Assembly: GCA_037349105.1 (NCBI GenBank)
Contig: JAYJMM010000117.1
Coordinates: forward strand, 1,178,001-1,242,000
Length of the DNA: 64,000 nucleotides
Source: Limnomonas spitsbergensis
Taxonomy: Eukaryota; Chlorophyta; Chlorophyceae; Chlamydomonadales
Direction of reading: 5' to 3'
Every line of letters starts with the position of its first letter. Position 1 is the stretch's first letter. Below the pieces are notes generated by a model. That model did not search any database, was not told the origin of the DNA, and saw only the letters and a list, made by a program, of their open reading frames with translations. Position numbers and translations under genes: made by a program. Below are positions 51,601 to 60,774 of the stretch, piece by piece.

Positions 51601-54600
51601 CACCATCCTCACTTCCTTGACCACCCTGAAGTACGCCCTGAAAAACTCCCGCAAGCGTTTGCACACCCTCCCCACTTGTCTGACTACTTTAAAGTACGCC
51701 CAGACCACTTCTAATCCTTCTCATACTGTCCACACTTACTTGACCACCTTGAAATACTCCCCGAAAACCTCCCGTGAGAGCGCGACCAGCGACCGCCGCT
51801 TGACCGGCGACTGGGCATCGCCTTGCAGGAAGAAGCGGAGCACGTTGACCACTGTCTCCTGCACAGTGGTGAGGTATGTGGGGCAGTTAACAGGGGGCAG
51901 TGACACGGTCAACATGTTCAACGAGATAGGGCATGTGGGGCAGTTGACAGGGGGAAGTGACACACACACACACACACACACACACTAAATCCTCAACCTA
52001 CCCACTGTCTCCATCCCTTAACCCAGACTCCTTAACCCACACACTTGCACCTCTAAATCCTAACTCTTTAACCTACCCATAAACCTGCATATCTAAACCC
52101 GAACTCCTTAACCTACCCACCCACCTGTATCCCTAAACCCCAACTCCTAAACCTACCCACCCACCTGCAGCCCTAAACCCTGAACACACCTGCATTGCGT
52201 TAATGACTTTCTCATCCAGCACCCGCACAAACTGCTTTAGCGTCGGCGCCAGCAGCAGCGTCCCGCCCCCGCCGCCGCCGCCGCCCCCGCTGCTGCCGCC
52301 GGCCGGCACAGAGAACGCCCAAGAGGCCGGGTTATCCACGCCCCGCGAGATCAACGCCTCCGAGGGGATGCTGGCCACGGCGGCGGCTGGGACGCCACCG
52401 CCGCCGCCCACCGCGGCCGCCGCCGCTGCTGCCGCGCTTCCCGCCGAGATGGCCATTGCGTCGACGACGACAGCGGCCTCGAGGAGGATGCGTCGGAGAC
52501 GGTGGGATCGTCCTTGGAGGTACTTGTCCTGAACAGGAAGGGGAGGGAAGGGGGTACTTGTTATGAACAGGGAGGTGGGGGGAGGGGGGTATTTTTCCTG
52601 AACAGGTAGGGGGGGAAGGAGTAATATGTCCTAAAAAGGAGGGATGGGGGATGGGGGTACTTGTCCTGAACAGGAAGGGGGGGGAGGGAGTACTTGTTAT
52701 CAACAGGGAGGGATGGGGGGGTGTCCTGAACAGGAAGTTATTCTATCCTGAATAATGGGGGGGGAGGGTCGAGCTAGTGCGTTTTGATTCAAACACAGGT
52801 TGCGTTCCACACTTGTACACCTATTTAGTACTCAGGTTAGAGGAGGGAGGGGTCACTCGTCCTAAATCGGGGGTTGAGGGCTGTTTCTTGTGTCAGATAT
52901 TTATCCTGAACAGCAGGGGATGGCGGAAGTTTCAGCGGCCATACCTGCCCATTTCATACTCAGTGACCGCACCTGCCCATTTCGTACCCAGCCTCAACAC
53001 CTGCCCATTTCGTCATTTTTGACCCAGCCCCCACACCTGCCAATTTCGTCATTTTTGACCCAGCCTCAACACCTGCCAATTTCGTCCTTTTTGACCCAGC
53101 CCCCACACCTGCCAATTTCGTCCTTTTTGTCCCAGCCCCCACACCAGCCAATTTCGTCCTTTTTGACCCAGCCCCCACACCTGCCAATTTTGTCCTTTTT
53201 GACCCAGCCCCCACACCTGCCCATTTCGTCCTTTTTGACCCAGCCCCCACACCTGCCAATTTCGTCATTTTTGACCCAGCCTCAACACCTGCCCATTTCG
53301 TCCTTTTTCACCCAGCCCCCACACCTGCCAATTTCGTCCTTTTTGACCCAGCCCCCACACCTGCCAATTTCGTCATTTTTGACCCAGCCCCCACACCTGC
53401 CAATTTCGTCATTTTTGAACCAGCCCCCACACCTGCCAATTTCGTCCTTTTTGACCCAGCCCCCACACCTGCCAATTTCGTCATTTTTGACCCAGCCCCC
53501 ACACCTGCCAATTTCGTCATTTTTGACCCAGCCCCCACACCTGCCAATTTCGTCATTTTTGACCCAGCCCCCACACCTGCCAATTTCGTCATTTTTGAAC
53601 CAGCCCCCACACGTTCTAGTTTCATATTAATTACCCAGCCACTACACCTTCCAGTTTCTTATTTAATACCCAGCCCCCACATCAGCCCAATTCATACTTT
53701 CTAAACCCACCCCTGCACCTGCCCCTGTCATATTTAAATATTTATAACCCAGCCCCCTCACTTGCCAATGTCATACTTTCAGCCCCGTCCCCACACCTTC
53801 CAGTTTCTTACATAATACCCAACGCCTACATCTGCCCAATTCATACTTTCAACCCCACACCTGCAATGTGTCATCTGGCTCCCCGAGCTTCCGCAGGAGC
53901 AGCACGCACTGCTCCTCGCTGTCCTTGCGCTCCGTCAGACGCCGCTTAAGAAGCTGCGCGAAAGGGAAGACAACACACAGCTCACTGTATGCATACCACA
54001 GAAAAAATAAAATAAAATATAGCACATCAATCATAATCAGCAGCAGCACGCACTGCTCCTCGATATCCTTGCACTCTGTCAGACGCCGCTTAAGAAGCTG
54101 CGGTGCATTTAGAGAACATACAAAAACGGTTGTGACATATAGATAACGTTGAGAGAGCCTTCCAGAAGCTACGCGACCGTGATCTGATTACCTGCTGATC
54201 TCCCAATTCATCTGCACTAATGCGTATCCCACAAAAACGCAAAATGAAAATGCGTCCCTTTCCGCCCTCCGGCTGCTCATACCCTCTGCCTCCCACGCTT
54301 ACACCCTGTCCAAACCTACCCCTTTGTTCCACAACTAAGATCTCTCACCTGGCAGATCTCAACTGCCCCAACGTCCGCTTCCTCACAGATCTGGCCCATT
54401 TTCACACCTGCCCCTCCCCATTCCACACCTAGGATCTCTCACTTGTGAGATTGCATGCGCTACAACGACTGCCTCTGCAGAGATCTGGCCCCTTTCCACA
54501 CCTGCCCCTCCCCGTTCCTCACCTAGGATCTCTCACCTGAAAGATCTACCGCGCAAAAACGACTGACTCCGCAGATATCTGGCCCCACGCCTGCCCCTCC

Positions 54601-57214
54601 CAGTTCCACACCTACCCTCCCTGCTCCACACTTAGGATCTCTCACCTGTGAGATCTCATGCACCAAGACGTCCGCCTCCGCACAGATCTGGTCCCTTTCC
54701 ACACCTGTCCCTCCCCTTTCCACACCTAGCATCTCACACCTGTGAGATCTCGCGCGCAACAACGTCCGCCTCCGCGGAGATCTGGCGGAAGGTCCCGCGC
54801 CCGCCGTACTTCAGCAGGAGCGGCTGAGCCTCTGCGTAAAACGAGACAGCCGTGTCCAGCATGTCGCCCTCCAGGGCAGCCCGCATCTTTTTAGGGAGGT
54901 CAAATACAGCCTGGGGCAAGAGCAGGGTTCGTTACACATAAAGGGGGGGTACGGTTTAGGGTCAGTAGCACACAAATTAGGGCAGGGTGTGGGGTATGGG
55001 CCCCTCCACAGCAGCCCGCATCTTTTTAGGGAGGTCAAACACAGCCTGGGGCAGGAACAGGGTTCATTTCACAAAAAGGGGGTTCGGGTTTAGGGTTAGT
55101 AGCACACAAATGAGGGCAGGGTGTGGGGTTTGGGCCCCTCCACAGCAGTGCGCTTTTTCTTAGGGAGGTCATACACGACCTGGGCTGGGGACAGGGTTCA
55201 TTGCACAACAAATGAGGGTTCCATGTTTAGGGTTTAGTGCATGGTGGGGCTTTTGGTCACTGTTTGTTTTTTAGTATTTTGCGTCTGATGATGGTGAGTG
55301 TAATTGTGAGCGTGATGGGTGATGGTTTAATGATGGTTTGGTGATGGTTTGGTGTGCAGAGCTGGGTAAATCAAAGCTGACGGCACTGCCGTAACAGAGC
55401 TCCAGTGAAGGATGACGGCGAGGGAGGCTTCTTTTATCGTCCATGAATCCACCCCCCAGCAGGCCGCCAAAGGGCGGATTGGGACGAAACCAGGACCGGC
55501 CTGCACCTGGTGGCCAAGGCAGCATGGCTGGCCACAACTGGGCCACTGGGGCTCCGGCTAGAGGCCAGGGTGAAGCTGACATGCAGCTGAGAGACGAAAA
55601 ATGAGGATGAGCGGGCTGAGAAGCTGTGGCATGCAGTGCTTCGACGCCGCTCTGCACTGAACAGATCGCAGGCTGGAGCCTGACAGCCTGTGCATGGCCT
55701 CATAAAGCGCCATGCAAGTGCTGTCAAAAGCGCCAAGCAAGGGCTGGCAACGGCGCCATGTCAGGGCTATGAGCAGCGCAGTACAAAGACTGTAAACAGT
55801 GCCATGCAAGTGCTGTCAATAGTGCCATGCAAGGGCTGGAAACACCGCCATGCAAGGGCTGTATACGGCGCCATGCAAGGGCTATAACGGCGCCATGCAA
55901 GGGCTGTAAACAGCGCCATGCAATGGCTGTCAACAGCCCCATGCAAGGGCTGTATACGGCGCCATGCAAGGGCTATAAACGGCGCCATGCAAGGGCTATA
56001 AAAAGCGGCATGCAAGGACTGCAAATACCTCCACGCAAGGGCTGCAAACAGCAATATGCAAGAGCTGAAAATAGCTCCATGCATGGGCTGCAGAAGGTAG
56101 CATGCAAGGGCTGTAAACAGGGTCATGCAAGGCGTGAAAACAGAGCCATGCAAGGGATGCAAATACAGTCATGCAAGGGCTGAAAACAGCGCCATGCATG
56201 GGCTGCAAATAGCGCCATGCAAGGGCTGAAAACACCGCCATGCAAGGGCTGCAAATAGCGCCATGCAAGGGCTGCAAACAGCATCATGCAAGGGCTGCAA
56301 ACAACGTCATACAAAAGCGGAAAAGAGTGCCTTGCAAGGACTGCAAACAGTGCCATGCAAGGGCTGTAAACAGTGTCATGCAAGGCGGCTATACTCAGCG
56401 CCAAGCACCCGCTCCAAACAGTGCCATGCAAGGACCAACGCAGACTGAAAATGACTACGGCGCACCTGCAGCTTCTTCAGCACTGATTGGACCTTCTGCA
56501 GCTCCTCCATGGACTCCCTGCGACTCTGCAACTTGGTGCACACCGCGTTTGTCTTCTCAGAGACGTTGTCTGCAGGCAGCGAGCGGTGGGGGCCATGGAG
56601 GCATGCAGGTAGCGGGGCAACCTTGCTTGACAACAGAGTACTAAGGGGTGTACAGGAGAACGATAGGGGCTGCCTTTAAGTCCACCTTGAGTCAAGGGCA
56701 GAGTCCCCTTCCTTGGAGATACCCTGTTGGGTCAAACTGACAGCTCCTGCGCAGCTCTCTGCCTCTTGCCTTCACCGATTCCCTTGATTATTTATCACTG
56801 CATCGCTATACCCCATCCCTCTCTCTCACCCATGACATGCTTCAGCTTGTCCATGTCCGTGCCCATCCCATCGACGCTCGACTTCATGGCCCGAATCGTG
56901 TCCGTCGCGGAGATGAATTTATTGTAATTCTCGTAAACTAGCTGCTGCATGTCCGAGTCCAGGTTCTTGATATCGCGAGCCATGGTGCGGTGCTCCACAA
57001 GCAAACGCTCCAGGGGATAGGTGCGCAGGACAGACGCGATGTGGGCCTCTTCGGGGTTTTCGTTCTGTGCCTTTGCGTTCTGGGCTGCTGCGGAACGTGC
57101 ATCGCCAGCGGGGCCCCCTGGCGATCCGCCCGTGCTTGCATCCCCTCCACCGTAGTAGCCAGCGAGGAGCGCCTTGATTCGATCCGCTTTTATCTTGGCC
57201 ACGTCGTCCGACAT
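39546..57214 (-). CDS. VPS51: VPS51, subunit of the GARP/EARP vesicle-tethering complex
   Basis: Exons in gene order: 57214-56830, 56569-56466, 54910-54740, 53953-53861, 52528-52190, 51858-51740, 49670-49505, 48053-47864, 47160-47045, 46284-46175, 45627-45519, 45009-44862, 43972-43867, 43090-42937, 42669-42522, 41372-41212, 40429-40265, 39656-39546. All 18 join in phase, giving 964 aa. The start is the only ATG in that frame upstream of the conserved region. VPS51 hallmarks: an N-terminal RIKALLAGYYG, coiled-coil YENYNKFISATDTIRAMK, then FDLPKKMRAALEGDMLDTA, a GLQQLQLDCHYLRPPLRRL segment and C-terminal LVDSLLDEVV...LEPPVLDRIL. The protein tethers endosome-derived vesicles at the trans-Golgi with VPS52-54. 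It is longer than the roughly 780-aa plant protein, largely through Ala/Gly-rich inserts in exons 5, 7 and 16. Confidence 0.94.
40440..40965 (-). repeat. Four decayed copies of the 5' part of VPS51 exon 17
   Basis: Copies end near 40554, 40686, 40818 and 40960 (minus strand starts). The best reads AHIMAAITSVGLKSLLEIVK against AHILAAITGVGLKSLVECVR of the true exon (40429-40265). Acceptors are mostly lost (CCCTAG, CGAAAG). Confidence 0.88.
40965..41160 (+). repeat. 12-bp array GCCATGCACACA
   Basis: About 15 copies right after the VPS51 exon 16 donor (41211, gene sense). Open frames on both strands are composition effects. Confidence 0.92.
41505..41790 (+). repeat. 33-bp array GGGCCCTGGCTGGGTTGAGG, about 8 copies
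   Basis: Units end CAAGGATAAGAAG. VPS51 intron 15. Smaller repeats follow: GGTAGCTGAATGGTTGCTGA (42005-42055) and GCCCGGTCCCTGGCTAACT (42230-42490), the latter next to exon 15. Confidence 0.92.
43110..43450 (+). repeat. Degenerate repeats of CAGTTACATTTGTCACGGT
   Basis: About ten diverged units upstream of VPS51 exon 14 in gene sense; A/T-richer than the neighbours. Confidence 0.75.
43520..43866 (-). repeat. Decoy copies of VPS51 exon 13
   Basis: At 43672-43760 a copy reads QSSVLWVMEALAAW against QSSVPWVMEALAAS of the true exon and keeps a donor (AAAG|GTGTGC). A further fragment (GGCTGCTGTAATGG) is near 43525. Confidence 0.85.
44435..44861 (-). repeat. Array of copies of the VPS51 exon 12 donor
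   Basis: TCAGCCAAAACAG|GTGAGGTGG, the end of exon 12 (44862), is repeated near 44740, 44772, 44637, 44571, 44515 and 44455 with C-runs between. Five keep GTGAGG. Confidence 0.9.
45640..45930 (+). repeat. 21-bp array GGGGCGAGTGAGATGTGTTGA, about 14 copies
   Basis: Lies immediately upstream of VPS51 exon 11 (acceptor at 45628, gene sense). A fragment matching the acceptor region and TATGATGGCTCCGGAC recurs near 45985. Confidence 0.93.
46290..46885 (+). repeat. 31-bp array CGCAGCGTAAGGGTTCAGGG, about 19 copies
   Basis: Units continue TTTGTAACCAC. The array begins a few bases from the VPS51 exon 10 acceptor (46285); on the minus strand its GGTGGTTAC resembles the GGTGGTTGCAG acceptor. Confidence 0.94.
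47200..47700 (-). repeat. G/C-rich decayed copies of the VPS51 exon 9 start and part of exon 8
   Basis: CAGGTGTGAGCTCTGAGGAG near 47265 and CAGGCTCAGGCCCTGAGGAG near 47490 resemble the exon 9 start. GGCTGCATGGAGCGGCACCT at about 47715 copies the middle of exon 8. Confidence 0.75.
48190..49135 (+). repeat. Polypurine array of about 945 bases in VPS51 intron 7
   Basis: Plus strand is almost only G and A, in 18-21-bp units such as GGGGAAAGAGGAGGGGGGAA. It is flanked by a direct repeat of about 80 bp (about 48115-48195 and 49140-49220, sharing GCAAAGTCCACA and GTGCCAGCCCCCT). Mirror symmetry makes triplex DNA possible. Long open frames are not genes. Confidence 0.95.
49368..49450 (+). mobile_element. 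Family 2 hairpin-bearing element
   Basis: GTGAAAGAAAGCTACGCCCA, ACTAGGGCGTGGAAGTTAAT, GCGCAGCTTGGGGCCGTAGC, CACATCCGCGCCGCC. Intron 7 of VPS51. Confidence 0.65.
49680..50420 (-). repeat. Four decoy acceptors copied from VPS51 exon 7
   Basis: Copies near 49870, 50017, 50160 and 50395 (minus strand) begin after CTGTCCCCAG or CCTCTCCCCAG with CAGGCTGTAGCAGACTCC, against CGGGCACTAGCGGACTCC in the true exon (49670). All keep the AG. Confidence 0.9.
50430..51739 (-). repeat. Copies of the VPS51 exon 6 donor, split by an insertion
   Basis: GGTGGTCAAGTAAGTGTGGA (exon 6 end and donor, 51740) recurs near 51695, 51625, 51560, 50655 and 50465, with decay. Between 50.68 and 51.43 kb the array is interrupted by unrelated, A/T-richer sequence. 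A 26-bp repeat (GCCTACTGGCAACTCACCCC) is at 51245-51315. Confidence 0.85.
50676..51230. other. A/T-richer island inside the decoy-donor array
   Basis: About 550 bases of unique sequence with lower G+C than the flanks; the minus strand is open for 158 codons (50676-51152) and a plus frame for 73. No family recognised. It may be the remains of an inserted element. Confidence 0.45.
52540..52750 (+). repeat. Repeats of GGGGGTACTTGTCCTGAACA before VPS51 exon 5
   Basis: Five or six units, each resembling the exon 5 start and acceptor (minus strand TTCAGGACAAGTACC), so several keep CAGGACAAGTACCCCC. They begin 12 bases from the true acceptor. Confidence 0.88.
52960..53860 (+). repeat. 36-bp array, about 18 copies, from the VPS51 exon 4 donor
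   Basis: The unit includes CACACCTGCCAATTTCGTCA and TTTTTGACCCAGCCCC. On the minus strand each unit has GGCAG|GTGTGGGGGCTGGG, matching the true exon 4 end TTGCAG|GTGTGGGGTTGA (53861). The plus strand is open for 246 codons because 36 is a multiple of 3. Confidence 0.93.
54040..54112 (-). repeat. Decoy copy of VPS51 exon 4
   Basis: Reads LLKRRLTECKDIEEQCVLLL after an intact CGCAG; the true exon reads LLKRRLTERKDSEEQCVLLL. The copy lacks a donor at the matching place. Confidence 0.9.
54335..54739 (-). repeat. Four copies of the VPS51 exon 3 end and donor
   Basis: Near 54645, 54530, 54433 and 54349 the minus strand repeats CAGATCTCTGCGGAGGCGGA to CATGAGATCTCACAG|GTGAGA. All four keep GTGAGA; the true exon has GTGTGA, a weaker donor. 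Confidence 0.9.
54911..55195 (-). repeat. Two copies of the VPS51 exon 3 start and acceptor
   Basis: Near 55045 and 55183 the minus strand reads CCCCAGGCTGTGTTTGACCT and CAGGTCGTGTATGACCTCCC, against CCCCAGGCTGTATTTGACCT at the true start (54910). The first copy keeps 30 codable bases in frame. Confidence 0.9.
55430..55612 (-). mobile_element. Family 1 interspersed element
   Basis: Contains CAGCAGGCCGCCAAAGGGCG, AGGGTGAAGCTGACATGCAG and CTGAGAGACGAAAAATGAGG. The most diverged copy; intron 2 of VPS51. Confidence 0.6.
55685..56425 (+). repeat. 22-bp array GCCATGCAAGGGCTGTAAACA, about 33 copies
   Basis: Fills most of VPS51 intron 2, ending about 35 bases from the exon 2 donor. Open frames on both strands reflect the repeat. 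Confidence 0.94.
56830..57214 (-). CDS. VPS51: VPS51 exon 1 (start, N-terminal coiled-coil)
   Basis: ATG at 57214-57212; 128 codons plus one base, ending at ATGG|GTGAGA. After the RIKALLAGYYG start comes a variable Gly/Ala insert, then the conserved block from LRTYPLERLLVEHRTMARDI to MDKLKHVM, the part of VPS51 that contacts the other complex subunits and SNAREs in known systems. The frame is open to 57433 upstream but has no ATG there. Confidence 0.93.
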
Positions 57215-59162
57215 CTTTTGGATTAACGGAGGGTCGCAGAGGTATGGGATGTCAATGTTGCGCTTCAGATCTAAAATTTGTGTTGCAAACTTGCCATCGA
57301 GGACAGATAAGTGTGAACTCGGTGTGAAATCATATGATGGGTCCTGGACTCCTGGCCTTGTGCCCCGTGTCAAGAGAGCCAGTCTGAATGGCCTTGCAAG
57401 AAATGAGTGGTACACTACGAAACATTGTGTCACATTGTCTCACAACCTTCACATCCCTAAATAGTGTTCTGCATGTACAATTACCTCTACCCTTACCTTT
57501 TATCGGATTTGGTTTTTTTGCTGGTTTTTATACGAAACCAAAAATAAAATCAGTAAGCTCAGTCAGAATACAAAAAGCCAGCCATAAAAACCAATCATTT
57601 GGGGCATACTAAGAATTTAAGCCGTATTTTCGCCCACACCCTCCGTCACAGCTTTCCAATCTCCATTGAAAATGAAGAGGCAGTTAAATTGTTCGAGGCA
57701 ATCGATAGAGCAAAGGCAAAGGCTACAGAAAGGGGATGGAAGAAGTGGGGAGGGCCTCCGCGTATGAGGGGATGGAGGGGGCGTCCACTGGTGAGGGGCA
57801 GGAAGGGGCGTCCACCGATGAGGGGCAGGAGGAAGAGCAGGTACCGGTAGTGGCTACAAAGAGCGGCCGCGCGTTGTTTGTACCCGCGCATCTAAGGACA
57901 ATGGGCCACTAAACGGTAAAGCATGCTGGCATGTCTGACTGTTGGTGCTGATTTGATTTATTTTCCATCTTTGGTTTGACACTGCATTCTGACGGTCAGA
58001 GAATCTGTTTGTTGCACCTTTGGCCCCATGTGGCCTCTTGTTTCAGGAGGTATTTAGCTCCAACTCCGTGATATGTATTTTATGGCTAGTGGATACATTA
58101 TATTTTAGAAGCTTGAGAGTTGCATGCCTTGTTTAGAGTCTTTCCAAGGGGAAACCAAATTTAAGCCCATAAAGTGTTTTTAATCAAACAAAATGTGTAA
58201 ATCCAATAGTTTCAGAAACACAAAAAAAAACTAAAACCCAACAGTGTTAAAAGCAAATTCCGGGTTTCAAAAATCTCGAAAAAACAAATCCGACCAAAAC
58301 TATGGAATGACTGAGACAGGATCCGCGGAATTGTCCGCGGTTTACGGTCTGGGGTAGCGCTACTAGCACCGCCCTGACTTCGCTGCAGATAAGTATGGAC
58401 GTGAGAACAGCATCTAAGCGGTAAACTGAAATAGCCCGTGTCTACGTGTGGCAATGCCAGCACATTTCGCAATCGTGATCGTCGCACCACTGGGCTTAAG
58501 AGGTGAAACCGATGTCATTGACTCATGGACTCTTACTCGTGTAAGTGCATCTCGCCTGAGTGAAGACACCAGCCCATGGCCCTGGCCCTTGTATTGCCCC
58601 GGTCTATTATTCAATAGCCCATTTTGATGTACAAATCCTCGCGTAGGGCAACACAGTACACTAAAAAGCCCCATTTTGATGTACAGACCGACAGCAAACG
58701 ACCGTCTACAATCAGTCCTCGCTGGCCCACGCACATCACCACGACCTCGTAATAATGTTAAACGATACGTCAATCAGACAACAACCACTAGGCTGCCGTT
58801 TAAGCAATGTTAGGATCAGCAAAGAGGGAGCAGAAGACAACTACAGTGGTTGGAGCCGCCGATGCGTTTCCGGGGAGGCTGCACAGCCACTGCAACAGCC
58901 ACTGCAAGAATTTAGACCGAGATCATGGCAGGGTTCCAGTGGTAGACGAACCAGTGTCAGCGACAGGGGTCAACCCCTTGCGGCTTTAGTCCCAGAAGGA
59001 GGGGCGCCGGCGGTCTTCACTCAGCCATGCGAGTGGCAATCGGCTAGATGACATGTTGGCCAGTGTCGAGGCCCTCCAAGCAGAGAGGGATGTCTTCCAG
59101 GAGTTGACTGTGGATTACAAAGCCCATACTGAAAGATTTAGGGTGTCGGGTTTAGGGTTTAG
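57215..59162. other. Upstream region between VPS51 and the CutA-like gene
   Basis: The two genes are divergent. An 83-aa basic ORF at 57599-57850 (+) ends in repeated Arg/Gly units and is not recognised. A frame at 58807-59133 (+) is open except for one TAG at 58987, and its right half looks coiled-coil (DDMLASVEALQAERDVFQEL). It breaks at the telomere-like insertion at 59134-59173. A promoter for VPS51 is expected near 57215-57450, but no element is clear. Confidence 0.4.
58807..59133 (+). pseudogene. Broken unrecognised ORF ending at a telomere-like insertion
   Basis: From ATG 58807 the frame reads about 60 codons to TAG at 58987-58989, then continues open through a coiled-coil-like part to the repeated motif YKAHTE. 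A 59-bp insertion/duplication then changes the frame. If it is removed, the frame runs on into HTACSEAHTEASKQD of the CutA-like region. It may be an old N-terminal extension of that gene or a mobile-element ORF. Confidence 0.35.
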
Positions 59163-59192
59163 GGTTCTAGGGCTTACAAAGCCCATACTGAA
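59115..59192 (+). repeat. Telomere-like insertion flanked by a 19-bp direct repeat
   Basis: TTACAAAGCCCATACTGAA occurs at 59115-59133 and 59174-59192. Between them are 40 bases containing GGGTTTAGGGTTTAGGG. The step is 59 bp, so it shifts the reading frame. Confidence 0.92.
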
Positions 59193-59616
59193 GCCTTGAA
59201 GTCCCACACCGCGTGTTCAGAAGCCCACACGGAGGCTTCCAAGCAAGACCTAATTGCTGTGGTGGTTTGCGTGACAGTCCCCACTCCCCAGCATTGCCAT
59301 TGGCGAGAAGCTGGCCAGGCAGGTGATGGAGCACAGGCTGGCTGCCTGTGCGAGCATCGTGCAAGGCGTCATGTCAGTCTACTGGTGGGATGGAAGGGTG
59401 AACAAGAACAAGGAGCTGCTGCTCGTCATCAAGACGCGCAGGCCTCTCCTAACCGAGCTGAGCATGTTTGTCCACGCTCACCACCCTTACGCCGTCTGTG
59501 AGGTGATCTCCCTCGCTCCCACTCTCCCAGGCCTAAACCCTAACCCTCGTACCAACAACAAGGGCATGCCACGTGCCAAGGCTGAACAAAGGCGGCAGCC
59601 GCCTGGCGGAGAATGA
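59163..59616 (+). CDS. CutA-like divalent-cation tolerance protein, apparent 1-nt frameshift
   Basis: Two frames together give a CutA core. The first frame (open from 59163) reads KQDLIAVVVCVTVPTP. From about 59292 a second frame reads IGEKLARQVMEHRLAACASI, then SVYWWDGRVNKNKELLLVIK and LLTELSMFVHAHHPYAVCEV, to a stop at 59614-59616. YWW, the KT run and HPY are family hallmarks. The shift falls at the CCCC run near 59285-59290; deleting one C joins the frames. No in-frame ATG precedes the core, so the start lies on an upstream exon or is lost. The usual C-terminal GN-x-x-Y-x-x-W part is missing or on a later exon. CutA is a small trimeric protein linked to copper tolerance. This is either a pseudogene or a homopolymer sequencing error. 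Confidence 0.75.
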
Positions 59617-59689
59617 TTGCTCTTCATCAGCCCGTTGCATAAATAAGCACATAGGAAACATTCGCCGGCAATCAGGCGTTAGATCATGT

Positions 59690-59810
59690 GTTCCTGAACG
59701 TAAATGCATGTACCGGTAATCCGGTATGAATGTATACTGGTATGAATGTATACCGGTATGGATTTTTACCGGTATGAATGTATACCGATATGAATGTATA
59801 CAGGATGCAC
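59690..59810 (+). repeat. Repeats of ACCGGTATGAATGTAT
   Basis: About five units of 17-22 bp, A/T-rich, after the CutA-like stop codon. Confidence 0.85.
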
Positions 59811-60770
59811 CATGCAGCTCAATCCACACGCAGCCTCTCATGCTGAGATACAAGATTAAAGACTCGTTTAGGAAACAGAGGCCCTGACATGCCCAGCAGA
59901 CTTGCAGCAGCCCTTCACGTGCCCCTCTCATGAATGCAAAGCAGATGTGTTGACCTGTGGCTGTAGATTAACAGGCAGTCGTCTCTGTCTACGCTACCTT
60001 GTGCCAGGGCAGGCTAGGGTGTGATGCTCTGACTTTTGTGGAGGATGTGGTGGCTTTCATTGATGCTGAGTCGCTACAAAGGCTTCCTGTCTTTAACTTC
60101 CCACCCGGCCATCTGTGTGTCCTTTCATTTTGTGTCCGCTTTTCCTAATAAAAAAAATCTGGTAGGTTTGTTTGTTTTCTCTTTGTTAAGGGCTGGGATT
60201 TGGACGACCTGGGGATTCTTCAGACTTCTTTCACTTTTTGGGAATGTATTTTCCGTCTGCTTTATTCGTCTATTCCTTTCCTTTCTCCTTGAGCCTGAAG
60301 TTTATTTTCTTCCCGACCCGAGCCTTTTCAGCATGGCTTAGAGGTATAATATCATTGGTGTATTGAAACTATGAGAAGCGCACTTTTCAGCTGAATAAAA
60401 TCGACCCCCCCCTCCACCCCCCCTCAGTATTCTAACATAGGCCTGGGAAATCAATGTTTGATGAGGTTCCGGAGGCGGGGGGGGGGTCAGGAGGCGTTAC
60501 ACAATCTTTAATTGATGTATTCTTTTACTTTGCCCCCCCCCCCCCTTCCATCGCGGTAGAGCCATTGCTGTTTTGGAAGGTCACAATAGTGGTTGTGGTG
60601 GTTGTGGGCAGGCAGCTATTCCTCCACCCGTGCCTCGGAAACACAAGCACCAGCACACCGCTTAAATACACACCGTCATTAGAATTGCTGAACGAGTTTT
60701 GTATGATAAGACCATCAAAACCAGCGATTGCACGGCTAGCCCTCCAGGTATGTGAAGTTTTGTGAAAATT
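59811..60770. other. Region without a convincing gene
   Basis: Contains C- and G-runs (60400-60545) and an A/T-rich stretch (60100-60360). A plus frame ends CGGCTAGCCCTCCAG|GTATGT near 60749, which resembles an exon end, but nothing upstream or downstream supports it. Confidence 0.4.
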
Positions 60771-60774
60771 TTAC

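Noticed and set aside
57599..57850. 83-codon basic plus frame as a gene
   Set aside because: The second half is an internal repeat (MRG/VRG-RKGRPP) and the first half has no family likeness; kept only as a note in the intergenic entry.
58414..58773. 119-codon minus frame as a gene
   Set aside because: No recognised domain, no splice or start support, and it spans a small internal duplication (CCCATTTTGATGTACA).
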